Shown here in pieces: positions 53,989 through 62,037 of a stretch of DNA of 64,000 nt. The translations under genes and the position numbers were made by a program. Source of the stretch: Erwinia sp. S63 (GTDB lineage: Bacteria > Pseudomonadota > Gammaproteobacteria > Enterobacterales > Enterobacteriaceae); the NCBI RefSeq assembly GCF_016625195.1, contig NZ_JACVUP010000003.1:277300-341299 (forward strand), read 5' to 3'. The notes below the pieces were generated by a model, which was not told the origin of the DNA, did no database searches, and saw only the letters and a list, made by a program, of their open reading frames with translations. Every line of letters begins with the position of its first letter. Within the stretch, counting starts at the first letter, position 1.

Positions 53989-54884
53989 AAACGCTGTTCA
54001 CTTTTCCGGGACAAGGCACGCAACGGCCTGGCATGTTGCAGTCGCTATCACGCGATGAGACCTGGCAGGTGGCGCATCAGGTGCTGGGTGACGAACTGTT
54101 GCAACTTGATTCGGCTACCGCACTGCAACATACGCGTGCGGTGCAGCTGGCGCTACTGATTGTGGGCGTGTCAGCAGCGCGCCAGCTGATCGCCAGCGGC
54201 GTGCAGCCCGATATGGTGTGTGGTCTGTCGATTGGTGCGTATCCTGCGGCGGTGATCGCCGGTGCATTGGAGTTTGCCGATGCCCTGCAGCTGGTTGCCC
54301 TGCGCGGTGAATTGATGGAACAAGCGTATCCGCAGGGCTATGGTTTGACGGCGATCAGTGGCATGACGCTGGCACAAGTCGAAGCGCTGGTGGATGGGGA
54401 AACCAGCTTTATCGCCAACATCAATGCCGAAACGCAGATTGTGATAGCAGGAAGCGACAGTGCCATGACGGCAGTGGCGCAACAGGCGCTAGCGAAGGGG
54501 GCACAGCGAGCGCAGCGGCTGGCAATCAGCGTGCCTTCACACTGTGCGCTACTGGATAGCCCCGCGCAGCAGCTCAAAGCCGCTATCGATAAGGTCAGGT
54601 TGCAACGTCCGCAATTCGCTTATCTCAGCGGCAGCAGCGCCCGTGTTCTCTGGCAGCCGGAGCGTATTGCTGAAGATCTGGCGATGAACATGGCGCGCAG
54701 CGTGCGCTGGCATGAAGCGATGGTGGCGGCGAAAGAACGCGAAGTGCGTCTGGTGATTGAGATGCCGCCCGGCGAAGTGTTAACGGGTTTAACGCGCAGC
54801 GTGCAGTGTCAGGGCGAATGTATTGCCTTTGAGCGCAGCGGCGCTGAACTGGCGCTGCGTCTGTTTCAGCGGCTGGCGCGCTGA
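53985..54884 (+). CDS. mdcH: Malonyl-CoA:ACP transacylase for malonate decarboxylase
   Basis: Malonyltransferase of 299 residues that primes the holo carrier protein. FTFPGQGTQRPGM is the N-terminal glycine motif; the nucleophile is S82 in GLSIGAYPAAV; the partner histidine is H186 in VPSHCALL. Last gene of the operon; its end overlaps the convergent LysR gene by 19 bp. Confidence 0.95.
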   Translation: MKTLFTFPGQGTQRPGMLQSLSRDETWQVAHQVLGDELLQLDSATALQHTRAVQLALLIVGVSAARQLIASGVQPDMVCGLSIGAYPAAVIAGALEFADALQLVALRGELMEQAYPQGYGLTAISGMTLAQVEALVDGETSFIANINAETQIVIAGSDSAMTAVAQQALAKGAQRAQRLAISVPSHCALLDSPAQQLKAAIDKVRLQRPQFAYLSGSSARVLWQPERIAEDLAMNMARSVRWHEAMVAAKEREVRLVIEMPPGEVLTGLTRSVQCQGECIAFERSGAELALRLFQRLAR

Positions 54885-55813
54885 ACTTTTTCCTGCAAAC
54901 TCAGGGCGAACATACGCCCTTCAGCCACCAGGGCCAGCAGGTTCGGATCGTGTTCGCGGTTGCGCGGAAACACGATAGCGATCTGCTGCCGCATTTGATA
55001 CGGCTCGGCTAAGCGGAGAAAACGCAGATCGTTTTCATACTGCTTACGCATCCTGCCCGGCACCAGAGAATAGCCCATTCCCGCCTGCACCAGACTCAGC
55101 ATCGAGAAGATGTCATTCACGCGCGTGACGATGTTGGGTTCAAAACCGGCAACGTGACAGGCTTCCTGAAAACCGGCAAAGGTGGCAAAACCTTCGGCTA
55201 GAGAGACAAAGGGTTTGTCACTGTAGCTGCGCAGATCGATATCTTCCTCGCTTTTATCGCCGTGGCCCGCTGGCACGGCGAGGAAGATGTCATCCTGAAA
55301 CAGCGCCACCTGCTCAAAAATCTTTTCATCGATCTCGGCTTCGCTGACAGAAATGATAATCGCATCCAGCTGATTATCTTTCAGCGCACGCAGCAGCAAA
55401 TCATTGGAGCCCATGGTGAGGTTGAGTTCTAACTCGGGGCGGCGCAGTTTCATCTTCATAATCAGGCGCGGCACGGTTTCCAGCGACAGAGAATACAAGG
55501 TGCCCACACGCAGATGCCCCAGGCCAATACCTGCAGTGCGTCGTGTTTCATCAATGCCCTGACTCAGCGTGGCCAGCGCTTCCCGGCTGTATTCCAGCAG
55601 CGTCGAAGCGGCGGGCAATGCCACCAGGTTGCGGCCTTTATGTTCAAACAGCGGGCAGCGCAAACTCTCTTCCAGCGTGTGCAGCGCACGATGCACGCTC
55701 ACGGTGCTAATTCCCAGCGTTTCTGCCGCTCTGGCGAGGTTTTCCGTTTCCATGTAGCAACTGAAAATCAGCAGCTTGCGGATGGTGAGATCATTATCGA
55801 GGGTGAGTTTCAT
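54866..55813 (-). CDS. mdcR: LysR-family regulator of malonate utilisation
   Basis: Regulator of 315 residues with an N-terminal LysR winged helix (ETENLARAAETLGISTVSVHRALHTLEESL) and an effector domain that starts near GHLRVGTLYSLSLETVPRL. Its position at the end of mdcABCDEFGH matches the MdcR activators of other malonate operons, although there it is often divergent. Convergent overlap of 19 bp with mdcH is unusual and could allow antisense effects. The gene name rests on context. Confidence 0.85.
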   Translation of the reverse strand: MKLTLDNDLTIRKLLIFSCYMETENLARAAETLGISTVSVHRALHTLEESLRCPLFEHKGRNLVALPAASTLLEYSREALATLSQGIDETRRTAGIGLGHLRVGTLYSLSLETVPRLIMKMKLRRPELELNLTMGSNDLLLRALKDNQLDAIIISVSEAEIDEKIFEQVALFQDDIFLAVPAGHGDKSEEDIDLRSYSDKPFVSLAEGFATFAGFQEACHVAGFEPNIVTRVNDIFSMLSLVQAGMGYSLVPGRMRKQYENDLRFLRLAEPYQMRQQIAIVFPRNREHDPNLLALVAEGRMFALSLQEKVQRASR

Positions 55814-55910
55814 GCCGGTTTCACGTCGTAAATCAGGAGGCCACTATAGCGTTAAGTCGTGACGCGGGTTAGTCAAAAACGGGTGTGAACACTGCAAGTC
55901 GACCTCACAA

Positions 55911-57284
55911 CTAAGCTGGCCGACCTTGACGAATCCACTGCTCCGTTAACGATATTGATAGGCGATACCGGGCACAATTTAACGTACTCAATATGCGCAG
56001 TTCATTCTGCAAAAGCTGCATGAATCGCTCTCTGTCATCAGGATCAAGATCAATCATCTGCATCGCAGACTCAATATTCTGACCCTCTGCAACGATTAAG
56101 CGAATAGTGGTGTTTAAATCTTCTCTGTGACGAAGTCTAAACGGATCCGGAACACCCATGGCTTCCAGTGTGACGGCATAGCGTTTGATTGAACGACGAT
56201 ATAAATGTTCGAACAATTCAACAGCTAAAGTCACGTCACGTTTTTCATAGATTCCCATCATCGCGTATGCATAGCTTGTGACATCAGCATCAAGAAAGGA
56301 GAGTGGAGCACTATTGTAGATCATGAGTGGAATATTTGCGGCCAGCCTGCTGGTTCTTTTATTTCCATCTTCAAAGGGTTGCAGATAAGCGATATTGACC
56401 CACAGGAAAAAGGCTGACTCCACAGGATTATTAATCAGCCGTGATTTTTTGATAATGATGTCGAACATTTCTTGTAACAGGAACGGTGCCTGCAGAGGAG
56501 TGTAGGTGGTGCCCGAAATATTCACGATTTTGCGTCTGATCGCTCCCAACTCGTCAGGATTTGACAGTAAATCATGCATCAATAAAGCATGTAAGTTGCT
56601 GATTACCGGCCCAGTTAATCCAGATTCAGGGACCGCATCGACCAAAAACTCAATTGCCTGTTTATGGTTAAGCAGCATGACGGCATCCAAATCATTCGAA
56701 GCCGCGCCACTTTTGAACAGTTCTTCGGTGGCCAGCAATGAATATCGGTTTCCTTCAAGTTGAGAGGATGACCAGGACAAATCAATGAGCAATTGCTCCA
56801 GAACTTTTCGCGCGTATGTCCCAGCGGGCTGTTGCCCTGCCATTTTGCCTTCATTCATCAAGGCCAAGGCTAGCGTCTGGGGCAGGAGGAACGTTTCGTT
56901 CGGAATATAATTGTCCACGAAGCTACGGTCATACCCGGAAATATCCCTTACTGACAGAGGTAAGTTTAGATATTGAAGCAGTGACTGAGCTGAAGTATGG
57001 GAAGAGGAATGATACTCAGGGGTCTTCTCCGTCACCGATGAACCGGATTGGGGTAGCTTGTTCAAGGGCGCCAGCGCGGTATACCGAGTCCCCCGTCCTA
57101 CGCCGTGCCGGGTAATTTTTCTTTGACCAAGCAATACCTCGACATGCCGTTTGATCGTAGAACGACCCACACCAAGACGGCCCGCGAGGTCACCAGAACT
57201 GAGCGAAGACTCGGCACCTGCGATAGTTGAGAGAATTCGGTGTTGTAGGTCTGAAAGATCAACTGGGGAGGTTGGCTGGATCAA
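55911..57284 (-). CDS. Winged-helix Fic protein with Gln in place of catalytic His
   Basis: Protein of 457 residues. Residues ~10-70 are a winged helix (LSSGDLAGRLGVGRSTIKRHVEVLLGQRKITRHGVGRGT). The inhibitory helix motif SSQLEGN is at 173-179 and the substrate flap at about 258-268. The Fic active-site loop is at 302-310: Q-P-F-E-D-G-N-K-R, so the catalytic histidine of HxFxxGNxR is glutamine while the rest is kept. Fic enzymes transfer AMP or related groups to protein targets; this one may be inactive or have other chemistry. The start is TTG 57284, with AGAGG upstream. A phased repeat array lies 93-248 bp upstream. Confidence 0.88.
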   Translation of the reverse strand: MIQPTSPVDLSDLQHRILSTIAGAESSLSSGDLAGRLGVGRSTIKRHVEVLLGQRKITRHGVGRGTRYTALAPLNKLPQSGSSVTEKTPEYHSSSHTSAQSLLQYLNLPLSVRDISGYDRSFVDNYIPNETFLLPQTLALALMNEGKMAGQQPAGTYARKVLEQLLIDLSWSSSQLEGNRYSLLATEELFKSGAASNDLDAVMLLNHKQAIEFLVDAVPESGLTGPVISNLHALLMHDLLSNPDELGAIRRKIVNISGTTYTPLQAPFLLQEMFDIIIKKSRLINNPVESAFFLWVNIAYLQPFEDGNKRTSRLAANIPLMIYNSAPLSFLDADVTSYAYAMMGIYEKRDVTLAVELFEHLYRRSIKRYAVTLEAMGVPDPFRLRHREDLNTTIRLIVAEGQNIESAMQMIDLDPDDRERFMQLLQNELRILSTLNCARYRLSISLTEQWIRQGRPA

Positions 57285-57376
57285 AATCGTATGCCTCTGG
57301 GATTAGCTTAAAATCCATAAATCAGAAACCTATCTGGCCCGTGCTTTGCACTCGTTGAAGGCTTATGACCAGATAG

Positions 57377-57532
57377 ATTTGTGGCCCATATTGAACGTTA
57401 ATGGCCCATGATATCGATATTTATGGCCCATCCTAAACATTTACGGCCCATTATAAATATTTTACAGCCCATTTCACTCATTATCGGCCCAATAAATTAA
57501 ATTTATGGCCCAACCTTAAGATTTGCGGCCCG
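57377..57532. repeat. Eight 12-bp repeats phased at 20-22 bp upstream of fic
   Basis: Consensus on the + strand ATTTAYGGCCCA. Copies are at 57377-57388, 57397-57408, 57419-57430, 57439-57450, 57460-57471, 57480-57491, 57501-57512 and 57521-57532, with start spacings of 20, 22, 20, 21, 20, 21 and 20. The spacers of 8-10 bp are A/T-rich and unrelated. Spacing near 21 bp places all copies on one face of the helix. It fills the gap between the end of sitD and the fic promoter region. Confidence 0.95.
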
Positions 57533-57540
57533 GAATCACT

Positions 57541-58386
57541 TTATTTGATAGCCGCTAAGCCGCGACGATTCGCTCTCTCGCGCCAGCTCACACTCACAAA
57601 CGTCACCACAAATAACAGGCTATACAGCACCACTATGGTCGGTCCCGGCGCGCTATCGAGGAAGAACGACGCGTATACTCCGCAAAATCCTGTCAGGATG
57701 GCAATCAGCGCCGCCAGCAGCATCACCTGTAAGAATCGCCGCGCCAGTAGCAGTGCGATCGCTCCTGGCGCGATCAGCATGGCGATCGACAAAATCACGC
57801 CTACCGACTTGAGCGCGGCGACGATGGTCAGCGCAATCAAACACAGTAGCCCGTAATGCATCAAATTAGCGTTGATGCCACAGGCGCGCGCCTGTTGTGG
57901 ATCAAAGGCATGCAGCAACAGATCGCGCCATTTCACGCTTAGCACCAGCACCACCAGTAGCGCAATGGTGGCAGTTTGCGCGATATCCGCCCAGCCAATA
58001 CCCAGCATATCGCCGAACAAAATATGATCGAGATGGACTTCCGGTTTGAGCTTGAGATACAGCACCAGTCCGGCGCCGAACATACCGGAGAACACAATAC
58101 CCATTACCGTGTCAGGTTTGATGCGGCTGTTCTGGCTGATAAAGCCGGTGGCGAGTGCGCACAGCATGCCCGCGATAAAAGCGCCAATCGCGAAAGGAAA
58201 GCCGATCCACCACGCCAGCACCACGCCGGGAAATACTGCGTGACTCATGGCATCGCCGAGCAGTGACCAGCCTTTTAATACCAGAAATGCGGACAGCATG
58301 GCGCACGGCAGCGACAAAATCAGCGTGATGATCAGCGCCATATTCATAAATTCGAATTCGAAAGGACTCAGCAGTATTTCAATCAT
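57541..58386 (-). CDS. sitD: Manganese/iron ABC permease SitD/YfeD
   Basis: Inner-membrane permease of 281 residues, of the ABC-3 metal family (LVLKGWSLLGDAMSHAVFPG signature). Starts ATG 58386 with AGGAGG about 8 bp upstream, overlapping the sitC end by 8 bp; a longer frame to 58452 is unnecessary. Last of sitABCD, which imports Mn2+ and Fe2+. Confidence 0.93.
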   Translation of the reverse strand: MIEILLSPFEFEFMNMALIITLILSLPCAMLSAFLVLKGWSLLGDAMSHAVFPGVVLAWWIGFPFAIGAFIAGMLCALATGFISQNSRIKPDTVMGIVFSGMFGAGLVLYLKLKPEVHLDHILFGDMLGIGWADIAQTATIALLVVLVLSVKWRDLLLHAFDPQQARACGINANLMHYGLLCLIALTIVAALKSVGVILSIAMLIAPGAIALLLARRFLQVMLLAALIAILTGFCGVYASFFLDSAPGPTIVVLYSLLFVVTFVSVSWRERANRRGLAAIK

Positions 58387-59242
58387 TGAGGTTGACCTCC
58401 TGCGCCAGACGAGCGCGTCGCCGGGCCGCCAGCACGCCATGTTTAGGCGCAAAGACGAACGCCAGCAGGAACACTAGAGTCTGTGCCACCACGATCACGC
58501 CGCCAGTCGCACCATCAAGGAAATAGCTGCTCCACGCGCCAAGGAAGCTAGTGATGCTGCCGATAGCCACGGCAATCATCAACAAACGCGGGAAGCGATC
58601 GGTGAGCAGATAAGCGGTGGCGCCCGGTGTCACCACCAGACAAATCACCATAAAGGCGCCAACGGTTTGCAATGCGGCGACGGTGGAGGCGGCGAGTAGG
58701 GTAAAGAATAGGATCTTTATGCCGGTGGTATTCAGCCCAAGTGAGCGCGCGTGGCTTTCGTCGAAGAACGTCACCATCAAATCTTTCCACTTCAGCAACA
58801 GCAACGTCAGCGTCACCACACCGATGGTGCCGAGCTGCCAGATATCGGCGGGTGCTACTGCGAGGATGTTGCCGAGCACGATGGTTTGGATGTTGACCGA
58901 CGTCGGATTGAGTGACACCAGAAAGAGCCCGATGCCGAAGAAGGAGGAGAAGATCAGTCCGATGATCGCGTCCTCTTTCAGGCGTGTGCGCTGGTTGAGA
59001 AACAGCATGCTGCCCGCCGCCAGTCCGCCGGAGAGAAAGGCACCGAGTGAGAAGGGCAGGCCAAGCATGTAAGCGCCAGCTACGCCCGGCACAATCGAAT
59101 GGGATAGCGCATCTCCAATCAGCGACCAGCCTTTCAGCATCAGAAAGCAGGAGAGAAACGCGCAAATCGCCCCGACCAGCGCGGCGATCCACATCGCATT
59201 CAGCATATATTGATAGCCAAATGGCTCAATAATCCACGACAT
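58379..59242 (-). CDS. sitC: Manganese/iron ABC permease SitC/YfeC
   Basis: Inner-membrane permease of 287 residues, family ABC-3, with [25 protein letters not shown] and [24 protein letters not shown]. It pairs with SitD in the transporter. Overlaps sitB by 17 bp and sitD by 8 bp. Confidence 0.94.
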   Translation of the reverse strand: MSWIIEPFGYQYMLNAMWIAALVGAICAFLSCFLMLKGWSLIGDALSHSIVPGVAGAYMLGLPFSLGAFLSGGLAAGSMLFLNQRTRLKEDAIIGLIFSSFFGIGLFLVSLNPTSVNIQTIVLGNILAVAPADIWQLGTIGVVTLTLLLLKWKDLMVTFFDESHARSLGLNTTGIKILFFTLLAASTVAALQTVGAFMVICLVVTPGATAYLLTDRFPRLLMIAVAIGSITSFLGAWSSYFLDGATGGVIVVAQTLVFLLAFVFAPKHGVLAARRRARLAQEVNLND

Positions 59243-60011
59243 GATCCGCCCCCGGTTGTGCGGCTATCTTCTGCAACAGTGCGGCATTGCGCTGCTGCAC
59301 CTCACCATCAAAGGTGCGCGCCAGGTTGGCAGCGGTGAAAGTGTCATGCAATAAGCCGCTAGCCAGCACCGTGTTTTTGACCAGCACACAGCGGTCGCAG
59401 TAATCAGGGATGGTGTTGAGATCGTGGGTGGAGACCAGCATGGTGCGGCCTTCATCGCGCAACTCCTGCAACAGGGTGATGATCGCCGCTTCAGTTTTAA
59501 CATCAACGCCGGTGAAGGGCTCATCCAGCAGGATAATTTGACCACTCTGCGCCAGCGCACGTGCCAGAAAGACACGTTTTTTCTGCCCGCCGGAGAGTTC
59601 ACCAATCTGACGATGGCGATAATCACTCATCCCGACGCGTGCTAGCGCCTCATCCACGCTGCGTTTGTCCTCCGCACGCGGGATACGCAGCATGTTCATA
59701 TAGCCGTAGCGGCCCATCATTACCACATCTTCCACCAGCACCGGGAAGCTCCAGTCCACCTCTTCGGATTGCGGCACATAGGAGACGATATTGTGTTTCA
59801 GCGCACGTTTCGCGGGCATCTCTGCCAGCGTGACCTGTCCCGTCGAAAGCGGCACAAAGCCCATAATGGCCTTAAACAGTGTGGACTTTCCGGAGCCGTT
59901 GACGCCCACCAGTGCGGCGATGCTGCCCGCTGGCACGTAGAAAGATGCCTGACGCAGCGCAGTGTGACCGTTGCGGTAGGTGACGCTAACATCCTGCACG
60001 TTTAAGGTCAT
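59226..60011 (-). CDS. sitB: Manganese/iron ABC ATPase SitB/YfeB
   Basis: ATPase of 261 residues. Walker [10 protein letters not shown] near residue 36, signature [16 protein letters not shown], Walker [13 protein letters not shown] and H-loop [30 protein letters not shown] is typical of metal-family ATPases. Overlaps sitA by 4 bp. Confidence 0.95.
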   Translation of the reverse strand: MTLNVQDVSVTYRNGHTALRQASFYVPAGSIAALVGVNGSGKSTLFKAIMGFVPLSTGQVTLAEMPAKRALKHNIVSYVPQSEEVDWSFPVLVEDVVMMGRYGYMNMLRIPRAEDKRSVDEALARVGMSDYRHRQIGELSGGQKKRVFLARALAQSGQIILLDEPFTGVDVKTEAAIITLLQELRDEGRTMLVSTHDLNTIPDYCDRCVLVKNTVLASGLLHDTFTAANLARTFDGEVQQRNAALLQKIAAQPGADHVVDY

Positions 60012-60907
60012 TTTTGGCTCCCGGCGGTGATGCCTCTGGCTACGGTATCGGTGGTCACGCGCAGCAGATCAAGGTAGGTCGGAACCGGCCCGTCACTGTT
60101 GCTGAGAGAGTCAACATACAGCACGCCGCCGTAGTGAATACCCGCTTCACGCGCGACCTGTTGGGCAGGTTTGGCGGAGATGGTGCTTTCGCTAAAGATG
60201 GTCGGAATATTTTGAGTTCTGACTGCATCGATCACTTTGCGCACCTGTTGCGGTGTGCCCTGCTGATCGGCATTGATCGGCCAGAGATAAAGTTCTTTCA
60301 GACCCAAATCACGTGCCAGATAGGAAAAAGCGCCCTCACTGGTCACCAGCCAGCGCTGGTTTTCCGGCAGTTTTTCAATCTCCGCGCGCATCGGCGCCAG
60401 GGTTTGCTGGATTTGCGTTTTATAGCGCTCCGCATTGGCCTGATAAACGGCGGCATTGGCAGGATCGTATTTTTGCAGGGCTTTACGGATATTATCGACG
60501 TAAATCAGCGCATTATCTGGTGACATCCAGGCATGTGGGTTGGGCTTGCCGTTGTAAGGTCCCTCGGTAATACCTAAGGGTTCAATGCCCTCGGTCACTG
60601 TGACTTCCGGCACGCCTTTCAGGCGTTGATAGAAGCGGCTAAACCACAGTTCCAGATTAAAACCGTTTACCAGGATTAAATCGGCACCCTGCGCGCGACG
60701 AATATCGCCAGGCGTAGGTTGGTATTCATGGATCTCCGCGCCGGGCTTGGTGATGGATGTCACTTCGGCGGCATCACCTGCGACGTTCTTTGCCATGTCT
60801 GCGATCACCGTGAAAGTAGTGACCACTTTGAGTTTGTCGGCAGCAAACGCCGAAGTGCTCATCGCGAGCGTAAGCATCACAACCGATACAACGTGCCTGA
60901 TCAACAT
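60008..60907 (-). CDS. sitA: Manganese/iron-binding protein SitA/YfeA
   Basis: Periplasmic metal receptor (cluster 9 family), 299 residues. Signal peptide [22 protein letters not shown]. Metal ligands are in [12 protein letters not shown] (His), [14 protein letters not shown] (His), a late Glu ([10 protein letters not shown]) and the C-terminal Asp (YVDSLSN), as in SitA/YfeA. ATG 60907 is preferred, with AGGGG 6 bp upstream; ATG 60913 lies right behind that site. Downstream of an MntR-like palindrome. Confidence 0.93.
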   Translation of the reverse strand: MLIRHVVSVVMLTLAMSTSAFAADKLKVVTTFTVIADMAKNVAGDAAEVTSITKPGAEIHEYQPTPGDIRRAQGADLILVNGFNLELWFSRFYQRLKGVPEVTVTEGIEPLGITEGPYNGKPNPHAWMSPDNALIYVDNIRKALQKYDPANAAVYQANAERYKTQIQQTLAPMRAEIEKLPENQRWLVTSEGAFSYLARDLGLKELYLWPINADQQGTPQQVRKVIDAVRTQNIPTIFSESTISAKPAQQVAREAGIHYGGVLYVDSLSNSDGPVPTYLDLLRVTTDTVARGITAGSQK

Positions 60908-60923
60908 AGTCATCCCCTGAGAA

Positions 60924-60941
60924 GTATAGCCTGTGCTATAC
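60924..60941 (-). promoter_or_regulatory. MntR-type operator in sitA promoter
   Basis: Perfect palindrome GTATAGC-CTGT-GCTATAC, 17 bp ahead of the sitA start. It matches the shape of the MntR box (ATAGC-N4-GCTAT core) known upstream of mntH and sit genes in enterobacteria. Predicts repression of sitABCD by manganese-loaded MntR. Confidence 0.8.
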
Positions 60942-61112
60942 ATTATAGTGAATGCTATGAATGTGAAGTGTTTTTGTACACCTTTTGCTGTTTACGACAA
61001 AAATTTACGTAAGTTGAAGTAGCAGAGGAGAGTAAAGAAAGTGGCTTATGCGATTTTCGAAATAACGTAGAACATACTGTTCTTAAGGGCAGGGAGGTAT
61101 TATTGAGAGCAA

Positions 61113-61142
61113 GAACACTTCACCACGAATAATGAAGTGTTC
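61113..61142 (-). terminator. Hairpin downstream of lumazine synthase gene
   Basis: GAACACTTCA (61113-61122) pairs with TGAAGTGTTC (61133-61142) around a 10-nt loop, 11 bp past the ribH-like stop. There is no clear T run on the minus strand. Confidence 0.5.
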
Positions 61143-61153
61143 CTGAGAGGGAA

Positions 61154-61591
61154 TTAATCGATCGACAAATTATGAATCGCCAGCGCAGCACGCGCGGCCT
61201 CTTTGCCTTTCTTAATAAAATGTTCGGTATAGAAGTTTTCCAGCACATCGACCGGCTGGAAATTGTGCGGCGTCAGTGAGACAGAGAACACTGGCACATT
61301 GGTGGTCAGCTGAACGTTCATCAGGCCATCAACCACGGCTGCAGCAACGAAATCGTGACGATAAATACCGCCATCCACCACCAGCGCAGCCGCTACGATC
61401 GCGTCGTATTTGCCGGTTTCCGCTAAGCGTTTTGCCAGCAGTGGCATTTCAAATGCGCCCGGCACTTCCAGCACTTTTAATTCCGCTTCAACGTTCTGTG
61501 CTTTTAATTCTTGCTCAAAACCCACCAAAGCATTGTGCACAATCTCTTTGTGCCAACCGGCTTTAATAAAGGCAATTCTAATATTTTTCAT
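61154..61591 (-). CDS. Lumazine synthase, type II (RibH2-like)
   Basis: Makes 6,7-dimethyl-8-ribityllumazine, the riboflavin precursor. 145 residues from ATG 61591 (MKNIRIAFIKAGWHKEIV). The active-site text VVDGGIYRHDFVAAAVVDGLMNVQLTTNVPVFSVSLTPHNF resembles the Brucella/rhizobial RibH2 type (GGIYRHxFVA, LTPHHF) rather than the usual enterobacterial RibE (RGGTAHFEYVA). It is unlinked to nusB/ribD, so it is read as a second enzyme. An in-frame extension to 61762 looks non-coding. No FMN riboswitch is seen in the leader. Confidence 0.88.
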   Translation of the reverse strand: MKNIRIAFIKAGWHKEIVHNALVGFEQELKAQNVEAELKVLEVPGAFEMPLLAKRLAETGKYDAIVAAALVVDGGIYRHDFVAAAVVDGLMNVQLTTNVPVFSVSLTPHNFQPVDVLENFYTEHFIKKGKEAARAALAIHNLSID

Positions 61592-62037
61592 AATGAGTCC
61601 AACATCACCTGTAATTTCTTTGCGCATGAAAAGTAGCAATAATGCCTTTGTATACCATATGTTACGTTTTCGATCCAGAACGTGCACGTAGCGATAAATG
61701 CCATGCGATGACGTGATGGCTATCTGCGGCAATCCGTGCTTGACGGCGACCTGCGCCTGCAATACAAATAGACGCGTCGGGGGAGTCTCGCCAAAGAGAC
61801 TGAGAGGCTATTAGTTTTAAATATAAAAAACAATACAAAACAACAAGTTACATACTAGATCCCGAAAAAAACCAAAATTCATCCGAAATCCCGAAACTGC
61901 TACATCACACAACCTAACCCATCCGGCACCATTCGAAAATCACTCGAAAACGATTCGAAACAACCCATGTTGAGCCAATCCATATAGACCGCGAAGTGAA
62001 CATGAAATGTTTGCAAGTGCTTGTACTTCAAACTGCA
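61592..62037. other. 446-bp AT-rich region with phased CGAAA motifs
   Basis: No gene. Six CGAAA motifs lie at 61863, 61884, 61892, 61934, 61945 and 61956. The last three are exactly 11 bp apart, within TTCGAAAA-like units. A small hairpin (AGTCTC 61784-61789 with GAGACT 61796-61801) sits near the boundary where base composition falls toward the HEPN gene. Could be an edge of an acquired segment. Confidence 0.5.

Noticed and set aside
57377..57532. CRISPR-like regular spacing
   Set aside because: The repeats are only 12 bp, spacers are 8-10 bp and no cas genes are near; it fits a protein-binding array, not CRISPR.
61592..61860. FMN riboswitch ahead of the lumazine synthase
   Set aside because: The conserved FMN-aptamer segments could not be found on the minus strand of the leader.
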